From: Zeugodacus cucurbitae | Lineage: Eukaryota > Arthropoda > Insecta > Diptera > Tephritidae | Assembly (NCBI RefSeq): GCF_028554725.1 | Contig: NC_071670.1 | Coordinates: forward strand, 6,996,501-7,060,500 | Reading direction: 5' to 3' | Length of the DNA stretch: 64,000 bases | In this document: piece after piece, positions 51,401 through 56,883 of the stretch | Layout: the number at the start of each line of letters is the position of its first letter | Position numbering within the stretch: the stretch's first letter is position 1 | The notes under the pieces: generated by a model | The model's input: only the letters and a program-made list of their open reading frames with translations | Database searches by the model: none | What the model was told of the DNA's origin: nothing | Translations under genes and position numbers: made by a program

Positions 51401-54400
51401 CTTGTAGATGGTACTAATAACCGGATTTGGTACTAAAGGTGGGGCCTGGGCTCAATTTTCACTTGAAACAATTTCTAAGATCTAGAAACAAATCACCGAG
51501 CGCATTTCTTACATGAAAAAGCTACTTATGAAATATGGGCTTGGTACTAACAACCCGATTTGGTATTATGGGTGGGTCCTGGGCTCAACTTTCACTTGAA
51601 ACAAGTTCTATGATCTAGAAACAAATCACCGAGCGCATTTCTTACAAGAAAAAGCTGCTATTTGAGTCGATCAAAAACGGTTTGTCTCAGAAGCTTAAAA
51701 TCTGAAAATTGTCCTCGGTTTCTTTTTTTATCGCCAACAAATTCCAACTGAGTTTTTGAGTCACTCTGAAATGTCTTATATTACTGAAAACCATCTCAAA
51801 TAGCATGAGTGTATACTATGTCAATAATTTCATTAATTTACTACACTCTTCTTCACTAGGTGGTATCGACAGGCATGTTTTATGGACCCGATGCATATTT
51901 CACATCCGGCTGGAATATTATGGATGGCTCATTGGTTACAATATCAATCATTGATCTATTAATGTCATTGTTTAGCCAATCGAGCTCGAAGATATTTGGG
52001 ATTTTAAGGGTAAGTGGCGGACAATAAAATGATATAAATACTTAAACATTATAAATTAAATTAACATAAATAAAGGGGTTAAGTAGTGGCGTTTAATATA
52101 CAGATGATACAGATTTAATATACAGATGGCATATAGTAGTGAATTTAACGAGCAACTGATATTGTAGAATGCTAGTTGGTAAATATAGAAACATAAATAA
52201 AATATTGCAATCGAGTTTTTAGTTAGGTTAGGGACGAATATTTTATTAAGAAGACAAAAGCTAAAAATTTTTACGGTTTGAAGAATATTTGGGGTTACTT
52301 AAAACATGAATTTAAAAAAATTAAGCTTTCCAAAGCTTGAAAAGAGCACCCTACTCTATTAGTATCTGCCAAAATCCACTGAAATTTCAGAATAATTTTG
52401 AAAAAAAAAAACTTTCAAAACAAAAAAGTTGGCTTGGATGCCAGAAATCTCTCAGAAAATATCCAAAAAGTGTTCTGAAAAGTTGTTAGAAGTTCCATCA
52501 AATTTTAAACAAAAATCAGCATATAGATAAGCTAACCAAAATATGTGAATAGATCATCTCCAGGGAACTCAATAAATAAGAAAAAATAGGTTTGAGGTTA
52601 TGGCTAAAAATATTTGCCATAAATCATTGAAAATAAAAATACTAAAATTAATCGAAAAATATTTTTACAGCTACATATGATAATTTATAAAAAAATTGTA
52701 TAGTTGTGTTGTAAATTAAATTGTGGTGTAAATTAATTTGATTTCAAAAAGTAGTTTTCTAGTTTCAACTATTTTTAAACGTTTTTTGCACGTTCTAATA
52801 TTTTATTTCCCAAATTGACTTAACACAGCAAAACTTTGAACTTAACCCTAACCCCTAAACACAATGAGCTTAAATTTTTGTAAACCGCATTCTAGTAAAT
52901 TCTCCACTTCACAAAAAATTTTATGTTCTATTATTTTCTATATATATTTTTTCATAATGTAGGTGCGTTCATTGTGCTTTCTCATTCAATATGTATTTGT
53001 ATATGTGATGCATTGGGGGTTAATAGTAAATTATAAAATTATTGCGTTCCCTACTTTAACAATATCTAAATGTTCCAAAAAAAAATTTAAACCATTTTTT
53101 GCAAAAGATACTTGACCCGTTCTCGCATTTATTTTTAAATCCCAGCGCTTGTTAGTTTGTAGTTAATAATTCTAATTGTAAACAATTCTGAATAATTACT
53201 AATTTTTACAAACTTTTTTCTTCATACATATATCTCATGGACTGGCAACGATTGGTTATGAAATTTCCTTATTCCTACTACCAAATGAACCTTGAACACA
53301 CCTCGAATTCCCCACCTTGTTAACTATACGCACATATTCCCAAAACTAAATCGCAACTATCTCGAAAATCCACTTATAAATCAACTAAACTTTATATATA
53401 ATCCATTACAACAATTTCCTTATATTCACCACACTTTTTACAAAATTAAAAACCTACATTCCAACCCAACTTATCGCGCTATAAATGGCTGAACATAATA
53501 TCTTCACAATAATATAACTTCCTTGTATTCAACACAACAATATTTACTTAATCTGCTCCTACCACAAAATTACAAATATTCACCACACTTTTCCTCATTT
53601 TGTCGAAATAATCGTGCCAACCATAAATCTCAAATAACCCTACATTTTCATGAACCAATGTAACAAAATTTCAACTTAATTAACTTCACCATATTCACCA
53701 CACAAATTTTCACCACTAATCAAAACTCGATAATAAAAAACCGAAAATTCCACTTTAATTTTCACTACATAATTATTTCCACAAAAATTTGCCAAATATT
53801 ATCCTTATTTTCTCCACACTAATACATACTAACCGAAAACGTCTCCTCACCAAAAACAAAATCCTAAATAAAACCACTGGAAACCCCACTCCTGCTCACG
53901 AACTCTCTCTGCACCAATCGCTCGTCCAACACCTTGCCCCATTATCTCATTGTAGGTGTTTCGACTACTTCGTTCCCTACGGCCGCTGCGTGTGATCAAC
54001 CGCGCCCCGGGTCTGAAATTAGTCGTGCAAACGCTCTTATCGTCCCTACGACCCATCGGCAACATCGTGCTGATCTGCTGTACATTTTTCATCATATTCG
54101 GCATTTTGGGCGTGCAACTCTTCAAGGGCACATTCTACTATTGCGAGGGTGAGAATATCAAAACTGTACGCACGAAAATGGACTGCTACGAACAGGGGTA
54201 CGAGTGGAAGAATCGCAAATACAATTTCGATGATCTTGGCAATGCGTTGATGTCGCTGTTCGTATTGAGCTCACGTGACGGTTGGGTGAATATCATGTAT
54301 ACCGGTTTGGATGCGGTGGGCGAGGATATGCAACCGATTGTCAATTACAATGAATGGCGTCTACTTTATTTCATTGCTTTCATCTTGCTCGTCGGTTTCT

Positions 54401-56883
54401 TCGTGCTCAACATGTTTGTCGGTGTGGTGGTAGAGAATTTCCATCGTTGTCGTGAGGAGCAAGAGAAGGAGGAGAAAATTCGACGCGCCGCTAAGCGCGC
54501 TTTACAAATGGAAAAGAAACGTAGACGTATGCATGAACCACCTTACTATATCAACTATTCACCGACTCGCATGTTCGTGCATAATGTTGTAACATCGAAA
54601 TACTTTGATTTGGCTATAGCCGCTGTGATCGGTCTGAATGTGGTCACCATGGCGATGGAGTATTATGGTATGCGCGATGGACTAATCTACGCGCTGAAAG
54701 TTTTCAACTATTTCTTCACGGCTGTCTTCATATTGGAGGCGAGCATGAAAGTATTGGCGCTTGGTTGGTCACTCTACTTGAAGGATCGTTGGAATCAACT
54801 CGACGTGGGAATTGTGCTGTTATCGGTATTCGGTATAATACTTGAGGATGCGCATACACAGAAACTACCAATTAATCCGACGATAATACGCGTAATGCGT
54901 GTACTGCGTATTGCGCGTGTGCTGAAACTACTCAAAATGGCTAAGGGTATGCGTGCGCTGCTCGACACCGTTATGCAAGCATTGCCACAAGTCGGCAATT
55001 TGGGCCTGCTCTTCTTTTTGCTCTTCTTTATTTTCGCCGCCCTTGGTGTGGAACTGTTCGGTCGGCTTGAATGCTCCGAACGTAATCCATGTCAGGGCTT
55101 GGGCGAACATGCACATTTCGCCAATTTCGGGATGGCTTTCCTCACATTGTTTCGCGTAGCGACTGGCGACAACTGGAACGGCATCATGAAGGATACACTG
55201 CGAGAGGACTGTGATGATGCGGATGATTGCGTACGCGATTGTTGCGTTAGCCGGGTCATAGCTCCAATATTCTTTGTGATATTCGTTCTAATGGCGCAGT
55301 TCGTATTGGTGAATGTCGTCGTGGCTGTACTGATGAAACACCTCGAGGAGAGCCACAAACAGATGGAAGACGAAATGGACATGGAAGTAGAGCTAGAGCG
55401 TGAACTTGTGCGCGAGCAGGAGTTTGAGAGCGAACAGAAGCTGTGCCAGCAGTTGGAACAGCAACCGCAACCGCCGCCACCAGCACGCCAGCTGAACAAG
55501 ATCAAATCGTTGCCGAAGAACTTTACCTACAGCACGCCATCGCTGGATAAGAAATTTCCAAGCGTGCTCAGCGGCAGCGGCATCGGCATTGGCATCGGTA
55601 TTGGTGGTGTTAGAGCCGCCGGCATTGCCGGACGCCGTCAAACCGTACAATATATCAATCAACCGAATAGCATTGGTTTGGCCGAATTGGGACGTGGCAC
55701 ACAAATTGGCGCTGGTGTTGGTGCTGCTGTTGGCAGCAGTGGTACGGCTGGTGGTAGCGGTGGTGTTGGCGCAAGTGGTGCACTACTCGCACCACAAGCG
55801 CTCAATGCGCGTCTTAACACAACAGCTGCGGAGAACAGCTTCGATACAAAACTCCAACTTCAACCGACCGCAGGTGCGCTGGGACGGCGTGGCCGTCGCA
55901 GTTCGACCGCGTTTCGTAGTAAACGCGGCCTGCTCGCCAAAGAGCGCTCTCTTGATGAGCAGGCCATACGACGACGCACACTCGAATCGAAGCGCATGAG
56001 TTGCGATTCGCTGCCATGGGGCGGCGACATCAACGATTATCGGCGTGGCACCATATTCGAATCGCTTGAATCGGATGGCGGCGGTAGTCCCTCCTCAACA
56101 TATGATGTGCGTAGCATACGCAGCGAAGATGTTGCGGCGACAGCAAATGCTGCAGCACGCAGTAGTGGCGCCCCCGATGCGTTGAGCATTGTGAGCGCCA
56201 GCGTAATCAGTGAAAAGATTACTACAACACCTATAACGACACCCTTAGCAGCAATAAATGCGGCTACGGCAACACTGCCGAACACTGGTGTACCACCGCC
56301 ACCAGGAAGCGTAACGGCGCCACGTCGCACCTATGGACGTTCCCTCTCCACCGACCAAGCTTGTGCGTCTAGCGTGGGCGGTTCGAGTAGCGGACGCGGT
56401 GTCGGCTTATTGTCCGTGCCGCGTAGCATGCCACCACGCAGCCGTAGTGGCAGCACTAAACAATTATTCAAACAACAAGCGCTCGACGAAGATCCCGATA
56501 TGGATGAGAATACCTTACTATTGCCCATTGTGGTCGAAGGCAGCTGTGATGGCAATGCGTCCAACAGCAGTAGCAATGCCATCACAACTGCTGCCAATGG
56601 TGGTAATGGTAATGGCAACAATATGCATAATAATAACGACAAACTGAACAATAATAGCTGTAGCGGTGGCGCTAATAATCGCCTGGCCGCCGCCACCAAT
56701 GGTAATGGCGCTACAGCTGGGGTCGTGGAACAGATCGCTTTAAGCAAATCTGACTCGGCCGATATAATGCGCATCATATCGGAGCGCAGACGCATGGATC
56801 AGCGTGACAATAGCGGCAATGAGGATTCAGACTACAAAGAATTGCTGCTGGTGAAGTCACCGCACTCCTCCACTGATGGCTAA
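9365..56883 (+). CDS. Ca-alpha1T: T-type (Cav3) voltage-gated calcium channel alpha-1 subunit, multi-exon gene, 5' part outside the window
   Basis: Pore-forming subunit of a low-voltage-activated calcium channel of the plasma membrane, used in insects for neuronal excitability and rhythmic firing. The spliced reading frame runs from domain I S6 to the stop at 56881-56883 and joins in frame at every GT-AG junction. The visible part is 2,610 residues with turret exon b and 2,593 with turret exon a. Family-specific signs are the IS6 stretch ending in SETKKRE followed by a helix-loop-helix gating brake, and pore residues Glu (domain II, QEDWN), Asp (III, SRDGW) and Asp (IV, TGDNW). This is the T-type EEDD pattern; the domain I Glu lies upstream of the window. 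High-voltage-activated channels have EEEE and an AID motif, which is absent here. The I-II and II-III linkers and C-tail are long and low-complexity, so this fragment alone exceeds full vertebrate Cav3 proteins (about 2,200-2,400 residues). The call is secure; the exact species is not. Confidence 0.96.
9607..14364 (+). other. Intron, 4.76 kb
   Basis: The first 1.8 kb carries the second half of the CGCCTAAAAGTATGCA array. 11420-12340 is very AT-rich with A/T runs (about 12060-12320). 12350-13680 is moderately complex sequence with no coding signal. 13690-14290 contains CAGTCAGTCAGTCA-type and CAACAACAA-type short repeats just upstream of the next exon. The acceptor is CATGCAACAG at 14355-14364. 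No other exon was recognised. Confidence 0.8.
14365..15061 (+). CDS. Ca-alpha1T: Cav3 exon: central I-II linker with Cys/His cluster and poly-Gln/Asn
   Basis: This 697-base exon is cytoplasmic linker. The first base completes a Lys codon; the sequence then reads YQKQQRNEGLLPNADNLTFS, continuing the basic helix of the previous exon, which decides this acceptor over the longer upstream open frame. Next comes a compact cluster, KCHHPKCPKYGH, with two Cys and three His that could bind metal. The remainder is low-complexity: Asn/Ser runs, Ala/Thr-rich stretches, an Asn-rich patch (NINNNNIS) and a Gln tract of nine followed by AQQPQQH. The exon closes with a more ordered stretch, ILLKFPSNADSEQLI. 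The donor GTGAGT at 15062 is strong, and the exon ends in phase 0. Linker length and low complexity are typical of insect orthologues. Confidence 0.92.
15262..17360. repeat. CGATA / TATCGATA-rich region, interrupted by a mobile element
   Basis: TATCGATA and ATCGATAA words are heavily over-represented, for example near 15270, 15321, 15398, 15750, 16280, 17117, 17217, 17290 and 17343, on both strands because the core is palindromic. In Drosophila TATCGATA is the DREF site and clustered CGATA is bound by the boundary protein BEAF-32. Whether these sites are bound here is unknown. A 200-bp block is duplicated at an offset of about 340 bp (15330-15545 and 15664-15885). Confidence 0.7.
16364..17104. 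mobile_element. Non-autonomous TIR element, 741 bp
   Basis: The left end TTTAAGGGG, six bases later reading TATGGGATAA, is inverted at the right end as TTATCCCATA followed by CCGCCCCTTAAA. TA flanks both ends (16362-16363 and 17105-17106), as for a Tc1/mariner-type insertion. A TTAA target, as in piggyBac, is an equally possible reading because TTAA lies inside each end. An internal inverted pair, CTCCCAGCCAACGG (16655) and CCGTTGGCTGGGAG (16801), adds structure. There is no transposase-like frame. Confidence 0.8.
18522..18737 (+). CDS. Ca-alpha1T: Cav3 exon: I-II linker, symmetric phase-0 exon
   Basis: The 72-codon exon begins SNPCTSGFLSPPTSASRRPS and continues MFNEYVLLHTPPAISEP, with proline- and serine-rich sequence and an RRPS site that could be phosphorylated by a basophilic kinase. 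It lies fully in the cytoplasmic I-II linker. The acceptor follows a clear pyrimidine tract; the donor is CAG/GTGAGT at 18738. Both ends are phase 0 and the length is a multiple of three, so skipping would delete linker sequence without breaking the frame. Alternative use is possible but not shown. Confidence 0.9.
18738..20416 (+). other. Intron, 1.68 kb, ATCACATCA-rich
   Basis: The main content is a run of degenerate CACATCA/ATCACAT words from about 19165 to 20230. A CT run and C run (about 20390-20412) forms a strong polypyrimidine tract before GGCAG at 20412-20416. No exon is seen. Confidence 0.8.
19165..20230 (+). repeat. Degenerate ATCACATCA cluster
   Basis: Words such as ATCACATCA, CACATGACATCAC and GACGTCACAT recur irregularly over about 1 kb, interspersed with AT-rich sequence. 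A pair of related blocks can be seen: CATCACATAAATTTACATTAC with CAAACGTAGTACT (about 19670) and ATCATATAAATTTGGTTTAC with CAAACGTAGTACT (about 19950). TGACGTCA (about 19642) is a perfect CRE-like palindrome, but it lies in the repeat context and may be chance. Confidence 0.7.
20417..21192 (+). CDS. Ca-alpha1T: Cav3 exon: end of I-II linker and domain II S1-S3
   Basis: Codons 1-29 (VNLPQTLNSGGS...) continue the linker in phase 0. A further 145 or so linker codons follow, including a Gln-rich stretch and NNTAGNTTTGNY. The membrane part begins near codon 175 with YIKLLVDHKYFQQGILLAIL (IIS1), then the S2 stretch with NIVFSAIFAVEMLLKVVAEG, including the conserved acidic residue of the voltage sensor, and FNVFDGVIVIL of S3. 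The FDG aspartate is the usual S3 charge-transfer partner. The donor CAG/GTGAGT at 21193 leaves AG, completed by C at 25079 to make Ser. The exact S1-S3 limits are approximate. Confidence 0.95.
21193..25078 (+). other. Intron, 3.89 kb
   Basis: Mostly unique, moderately AT-rich sequence with no recognised exon. At about 22466-22620 a CTCATATGCCATGTCCGGCC block recurs as CTCATACGCCATGTGCGGCC about 88 bases on. 22740-23600 is relatively complex, with CA/GT microsatellite stretches near 23045-23105 and 23245-23265; open frames there are short and resemble nothing known. The acceptor is CCCCCTTACAG ending at 25078. Confidence 0.75.
25079..25291 (+). CDS. Ca-alpha1T: Cav3 exon: domain II end of S3, S4 voltage sensor and S5
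   Basis: The first C completes Ser; VIEIFQQFHSGNGSGGGGSG then gives the end of S3 and a glycine-rich S3-S4 loop. The S4 sensor follows with arginines or lysines every third residue: LRTFRLLRILKLVRF. The S4-S5 linker (MPNLRRQLFVMLRTMD) and the hydrophobic S5 (NVAVFFSLLVLFIFIF) complete the exon. It ends with AG before GTAAGT at 25292, so the next exon must supply one base to finish Ser. Both candidate turret exons do (T or C). The acceptor has a good pyrimidine tract. Confidence 0.95.
26906..29961 (+). repeat. Sparse GTTGCCAA box cluster
   Basis: (C/T)GTTGCCA, usually followed by A(A)TTT(T)C, occurs on the plus strand at 26906, 27047, 27175, 27387, 27537, 29340, 29518, 29823 and 29954, with variants at about 27429 (GTCGCCA) and 29663 (GTTGACA). 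Spacing within the first group is 128-212. This is the same core as the denser array at 4813-6732 but with a different 3' context (AAATTTC rather than CATA). Confidence 0.7.
31095..31180. repeat. CT-rich microsatellite
   Basis: Interrupted CTCTCT/TTTCTC tract upstream of turret exon a. It is too far from the acceptor (over 300 bases) to be its polypyrimidine tract. Confidence 0.7.
31512..31626 (+). CDS. Ca-alpha1T: Cav3 alternative turret exon a (domain II S5-P), short form with three cysteines
   Basis: T completes Ser, then ILGMNLFGCKFCENVNDEKV, C and DRKNFDSLLWALVTVFQ. The 38 codons cover the end of S5, a short extracellular turret with three Cys, and the descending pore helix. The acceptor is TTTAG at 31507-31511, preceded by A-rich sequence; the donor is CAG/GTAGAA, weaker than consensus. 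Entry and exit phases match turret exon b at 36680, so only one of the two can be used. In molluscan Cav3 channels equivalent alternative exons change sodium versus calcium permeation. The homology follows from position and sequence; the functional effect here is inference. Confidence 0.92.
33400..34130 (+). repeat. CACTCAA / ACTCAAA word cluster
   Basis: TTTCACTCAA, AACTCAAAA and related words recur many times over about 700 bases without a fixed unit. The same word marks the array at 44640-45790. Confidence 0.6.
36415..36460. repeat. TA dinucleotide microsatellite
   Basis: An almost uninterrupted AT/TA run of about 45 bases, followed within 100 bases by a shorter one (about 36558-36575). 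It is likely to vary in length between individuals. Confidence 0.9.
36680..36845 (+). CDS. Ca-alpha1T: Cav3 alternative turret exon b (domain II S5-P), long form with five cysteines
   Basis: C completes Ser, then ILGMYLFGGKFCKFVDDTGL, a longer extracellular loop with Cys pairs (ECLC and QCEC), and RKHFNNILWATVTVFQ of the descending pore helix. The 55 codons carry five Cys against three in exon a. The start SILGM(Y/N)LFG and the end W(A)xVTVFQ align with exon a, showing they are alternatives from an old exon duplication. The acceptor is CCAACAG at 36673-36679 with a poor pyrimidine tract; the donor CAA/GTAAGA is closer to consensus than that of exon a. A loop with this many Cys probably forms disulfides. 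Confidence 0.93.
37605..38110. repeat. TTTAA / ATTTT pentanucleotide arrays
   Basis: TTTAA-type units (37615-37900) give way to an almost perfect ATTTT array at about 37907-38100 (roughly 38 units). A TTTCCTCTTTTCTTTAATTT block occurs near 37645 and 37750, and a degenerate form follows the array at 38100, so the array probably grew by larger duplications as well as slippage. Confidence 0.95.
38515..39360 (+). repeat. Degenerate ATTACC / CATTACCA cluster
   Basis: ATTACCATTACC, CCAGTACCATTAC, AGTAATTAC and similar words recur irregularly over about 850 bases, broken by unique sequence at 38890-39100. It looks like a decayed short-period satellite. Confidence 0.6.
41530..42542. mobile_element. 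Second copy of the 991-1396 TIR element, inverted and interrupted
   Basis: It starts TAGCGTTTTTTGACAG and ends CTGTCTAAAAACGCTA with TA at both edges. The sequence is collinear with the reverse complement of 991-1396, sharing AACGCTTATTAA, CAAATGCAACTCTGCGACAAAG, ACCAACTTCTTATGA and CAGCTGATCG, up to position 41850, and resumes at 42462 with TAGCCGGCAGTA. The 611 bases between are a separate insertion. There is no coding capacity. Confidence 0.85.
41851..42461. mobile_element. 611-bp element nested in the TIR element, 3-bp TAG target duplication
   Basis: Comparison with the uninterrupted copy at 991-1396 gives exact borders: CGAG-TAG, insert, TAG-CCGGCAG. The insert begins GGGGCCTGCTACAC and ends CAGGCGCC, so its ends are short imperfect inverted repeats (GGGGCCTG against GGCGCCTG). 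Inside, a TGCTACAC-TTCAATA motif recurs (41857, 42287, 42388 and, degenerate, 42437), with palindromic GATCGCGATC and GGATCGTGATCC words and an inverted ATTGATGGAT/ATCCATCAAT pair. A 3-bp duplication and GG-rich ends suggest a PIF/Harbinger-like MITE, though TAG is not the usual TTA/TAA target. Confidence 0.8.
43141..43296 (+). CDS. Ca-alpha1T: Cav3 exon: domain II selectivity filter and S6
   Basis: The 52 codons read ILTQEDWNVVLFNGMEKTSH and then [32 protein letters not shown]. The filter glutamate of domain II is at 43153-43155. The following loop and S6 helix, ending in LVEGFSSE, are Cav3-typical. The exon is phase 0 on both sides. Joined directly to the S5 exon without a turret exon it would read AGA TTC TAA and terminate, so one turret exon is obligatory. 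The donor is GAG/GTAGAG. Confidence 0.96.
43297..44156 (+). other. Intron, 860 bp
   Basis: A-rich first 170 bases, then AT-rich sequence; 43790-44110 is G+C-richer (CCGCCGCGG, GGCGGCGCGTCGCG) but has no conserved frame. The acceptor is GATTCCCTCAG ending at 44156. Confidence 0.8.
44157..44342 (+). CDS. Ca-alpha1T: Cav3 exon: start of the II-III linker
   Basis: The 62 codons begin RNERREREQRELVKKLREE, a highly charged helix continuing from IIS6 into the cytoplasm, then acidic and serine-rich sequence (DDSRSSEADSTSTNES) and YYEVRNRWHSAEDVRK. Both ends are phase 0. The acceptor is CCCTCAG; the donor is AAA/GTAAGT. Assignment rests on the open frame, strong splice sites and continuity with IIS6. 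Confidence 0.9.
44343..45222 (+). other. Intron, 880 bp, with CACTCAA repeats
   Basis: After a GA/GAGA-rich opening (44380-44450), the rest is dominated by tandem units carrying TTTTCACTCAA. The acceptor is GTGTCACAG ending at 45222. Nothing coding is seen. Confidence 0.8.
44640..45790 (+). repeat. CACTCAA repeat array in two neighbouring introns
   Basis: Three clear units start with TTTTCACTCAA(A/T)CTAGTCAG at 44785, 44919 and 45074 (spacing 134 and 155) and share GCTATTCTTCATT-like and TTTTACTCTAAAA parts. After exon 45223-45453, shorter TTTCACTCAATTGTGAA units recur at 45490-45750. The word is shared with 33400-34130. Confidence 0.75.
45223..45453 (+). CDS. Ca-alpha1T: Cav3 exon: II-III linker, Gln- and Gly/Ser-rich
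   Basis: The 77 codons start LQDATELMLETKSNMQKQQH, then a Gln-rich stretch, DYQINESYMSGVGGG, a Gly-Ser run and a Lys/Asp-rich end (KSSDKDGSSKLSMEDDKNKN). Phase 0 at both ends and a length divisible by three make it a possible cassette. The donor is AAG/GTAAGT. It is inside the CACTCAA repeat region yet keeps normal coding composition. Confidence 0.87.
45454..45843 (+). other. Intron, 390 bp
   Basis: Filled largely by short CACTCAA/CAATTGTGAA repeats. The acceptor TTTCCCTCCACAG ends at 45843. No coding content. Confidence 0.85.
45844..46038 (+). CDS. Ca-alpha1T: Cav3 exon: II-III linker, basic then Thr/Pro-rich
   Basis: The 65 codons begin TYSIRERRGDAPRLSRIRPL and continue REPPIITTTAATPQDSPNTT and a Gly-rich end. 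Phase 0 at both ends. The acceptor has a good pyrimidine tract; the donor is CAG/GTAAGC. The arginine-rich opening followed by SP/TP sites suggests a phosphorylated linker segment, which is inference from composition only. Confidence 0.9.
46039..46402 (+). other. Intron, 364 bp
   Basis: Ordinary AT-rich short intron ending TCTCACATACAG at 46402. No exon or repeat was noticed. Confidence 0.85.
46403..47886 (+). CDS. Ca-alpha1T: Cav3 exon: large II-III linker exon ending at domain III
   Basis: This 1,484-base exon encodes 494 codons plus two bases. It begins CPSSPSLLRPPTIFSGGQRS and contains Ser/Thr/Ala-rich low-complexity sequence, a basic cluster (LKRFRRSSSKRKKKP, about codons 217-231), Gly-rich runs and more ordered parts: NSIRRLSTTLSIGSIPPLGS, RRMSSFELAFSKSSQLNLHN and LDKWQKSYMNLPEPDMLQQY. 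The RRLS and RRMSS motifs are classic basophilic-kinase sites. Near the end LNSRMQSSGHMSKLKMLIER and SYSLYIFAEDNR lead into IIIS1. AG before GTAAGT at 47887 is completed by G at 50462 to make Arg. The long minus-strand open frame inside it is a composition artefact. Confidence 0.93.
47887..50461 (+). other. Intron, 2.58 kb
   Basis: Contains a tandem duplication at 48149-48430, a dispersed-repeat-like stretch at 48560-48760 (ending GAACCTAACCTAACTT), and mostly unique sequence. An open frame at 49839-50258 resembles no known protein. The acceptor is CACACTCAACAG ending at 50461, after a T-rich tract. Confidence 0.75.
48149..48430. repeat. Recent tandem duplication, unit 132 bp, plus a partial third copy
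   Basis: The unit from CTTTCCTTAGTCATAAGGG (48150) through TTAGTCGTAGG repeats at 48282 with only a few differences. A partial third copy, TTTCATTAGTCGTAGGGGTT with CTAACTGGC, follows near 48390. High identity suggests a recent event. Confidence 0.85.
50462..50654 (+). CDS. Ca-alpha1T: Cav3 exon: domain III S1 and start of S2
   Basis: G completes Arg, then FRELCTWFVEQKWFDNVVLL and FIALNCITLAMERP form the pre-S1 segment and IIIS1. IPPTSTERLFLATANNVFTA IFTVEMLIK forms the S1-S2 loop and S2, with the conserved VEMLIK. 64 codons after the split codon; it ends in phase 0. The donor is AAG/GTAAGT at 50655. The sequence is close to other Cav3 domain III starts. Confidence 0.95.
50655..51859 (+). 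other. Intron, 1.2 kb
   Basis: Mostly unique sequence with a tandem duplication at 51411-51662. The acceptor TCTTCTTCACTAG ends at 51859. No exon is seen. Confidence 0.8.
51411..51662. repeat. Tandem duplication, unit 133 bp
   Basis: Two copies starting GTACTAATAACCGGATTTGG (51411) and GTACTAACAACCCGATTTGG (51544) share GGGCTCAA, TTTCACTTGAAACAA, TCTAGAAACAAATCACCGAG and CGCATTTCTTACA in order. Identity is about 85-90% by eye. Confidence 0.85.
51860..52009 (+). CDS. Ca-alpha1T: Cav3 exon: domain III S2-S3 to the start of S4
   Basis: The 50 codons begin VVSTGMFYGPDAYFTSGWNI and continue MDGSLVTISIIDLLMSLFSQ, then SSSKIFGILR, the start of S4. The WNIMDG aspartate is the usual S3 charge-transfer partner. 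The exon is phase 0 at both ends. The donor is AGG/GTAAGT at 52010, after Arg; an AG/GGTAAG reading one base earlier would break the frame. Confidence 0.95.
52010..53955 (+). other. Intron, 1.95 kb
   Basis: AT-rich, unremarkable. The final 700 bases (53250-53950) are unusually poor in G on the plus strand and rich in C, A and T (many ACACTTTTCACCA-like words), a strand asymmetry that ends at the acceptor CTCATTGTAG (53955). No exon is seen. Confidence 0.8.
53956..56883 (+). CDS. Ca-alpha1T: Cav3 terminal exon: domain III S4 to domain IV and C-terminus
   Basis: This 975-codon exon opens VFRLLRSLRPLRVINRAPGL (IIIS4), then S5 near codons 31-55, the pore with SSRDGW (filter Asp at 54277-54279) and S6 (about codons 135-160). 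The III-IV linker is basic (RRAAKRALQMEKKRRRMHEP). Domain IV has S1 from about codon 216, an S4 with IIRVMRVLRIARVLKLLKMA, filter TGDNW (Asp at 55168-55170, codon 405) and S6 near codons 430-460. An acidic helix (EDEMDMEVELERELVREQEF) starts the tail, followed by an Ile-Gly repeat, Gly/Ala runs, RSKRGLLAKERSLDEQAIRR, poly-Asn and the end KSPHSSTDG. No EF-hand/IQ pair like that of Cav1/Cav2 is evident. TAA is at 56881. Confidence 0.97.
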   Translation: MFRLLRSLRPLRVINRAPGLKLVVQTLLSSLRPIGNIVLICCTFFIIFGILGVQLFKGTFYYCEGENIKTVRTKMDCYEQGYEWKNRKYNFDDLGNALMSLFVLSSRDGWVNIMYTGLDAVGEDMQPIVNYNEWRLLYFIAFILLVGFFVLNMFVGVVVENFHRCREEQEKEEKIRRAAKRALQMEKKRRRMHEPPYYINYSPTRMFVHNVVTSKYFDLAIAAVIGLNVVTMAMEYYGMRDGLIYALKVFNYFFTAVFILEASMKVLALGWSLYLKDRWNQLDVGIVLLSVFGIILEDAHTQKLPINPTIIRVMRVLRIARVLKLLKMAKGMRALLDTVMQALPQVGNLGLLFFLLFFIFAALGVELFGRLECSERNPCQGLGEHAHFANFGMAFLTLFRVATGDNWNGIMKDTLREDCDDADDCVRDCCVSRVIAPIFFVIFVLMAQFVLVNVVVAVLMKHLEESHKQMEDEMDMEVELERELVREQEFESEQKLCQQLEQQPQPPPPARQLNKIKSLPKNFTYSTPSLDKKFPSVLSGSGIGIGIGIGGVRAAGIAGRRQTVQYINQPNSIGLAELGRGTQIGAGVGAAVGSSGTAGGSGGVGASGALLAPQALNARLNTTAAENSFDTKLQLQPTAGALGRRGRRSSTAFRSKRGLLAKERSLDEQAIRRRTLESKRMSCDSLPWGGDINDYRRGTIFESLESDGGGSPSSTYDVRSIRSEDVAATANAAARSSGAPDALSIVSASVISEKITTTPITTPLAAINAATATLPNTGVPPPPGSVTAPRRTYGRSLSTDQACASSVGGSSSGRGVGLLSVPRSMPPRSRSGSTKQLFKQQALDEDPDMDENTLLLPIVVEGSCDGNASNSSSNAITTAANGGNGNGNNMHNNNDKLNNNSCSGGANNRLAAATNGNGATAGVVEQIALSKSDSADIMRIISERRRMDQRDNSGNEDSDYKELLLVKSPHSSTDG

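Noticed and set aside
54953..56795. Other open frames overlapping the terminal exon on both strands
   Set aside because: Shadows of the long, G+C-richer channel exon; they lack membrane topology or motifs and have no independent splice or promoter signals.
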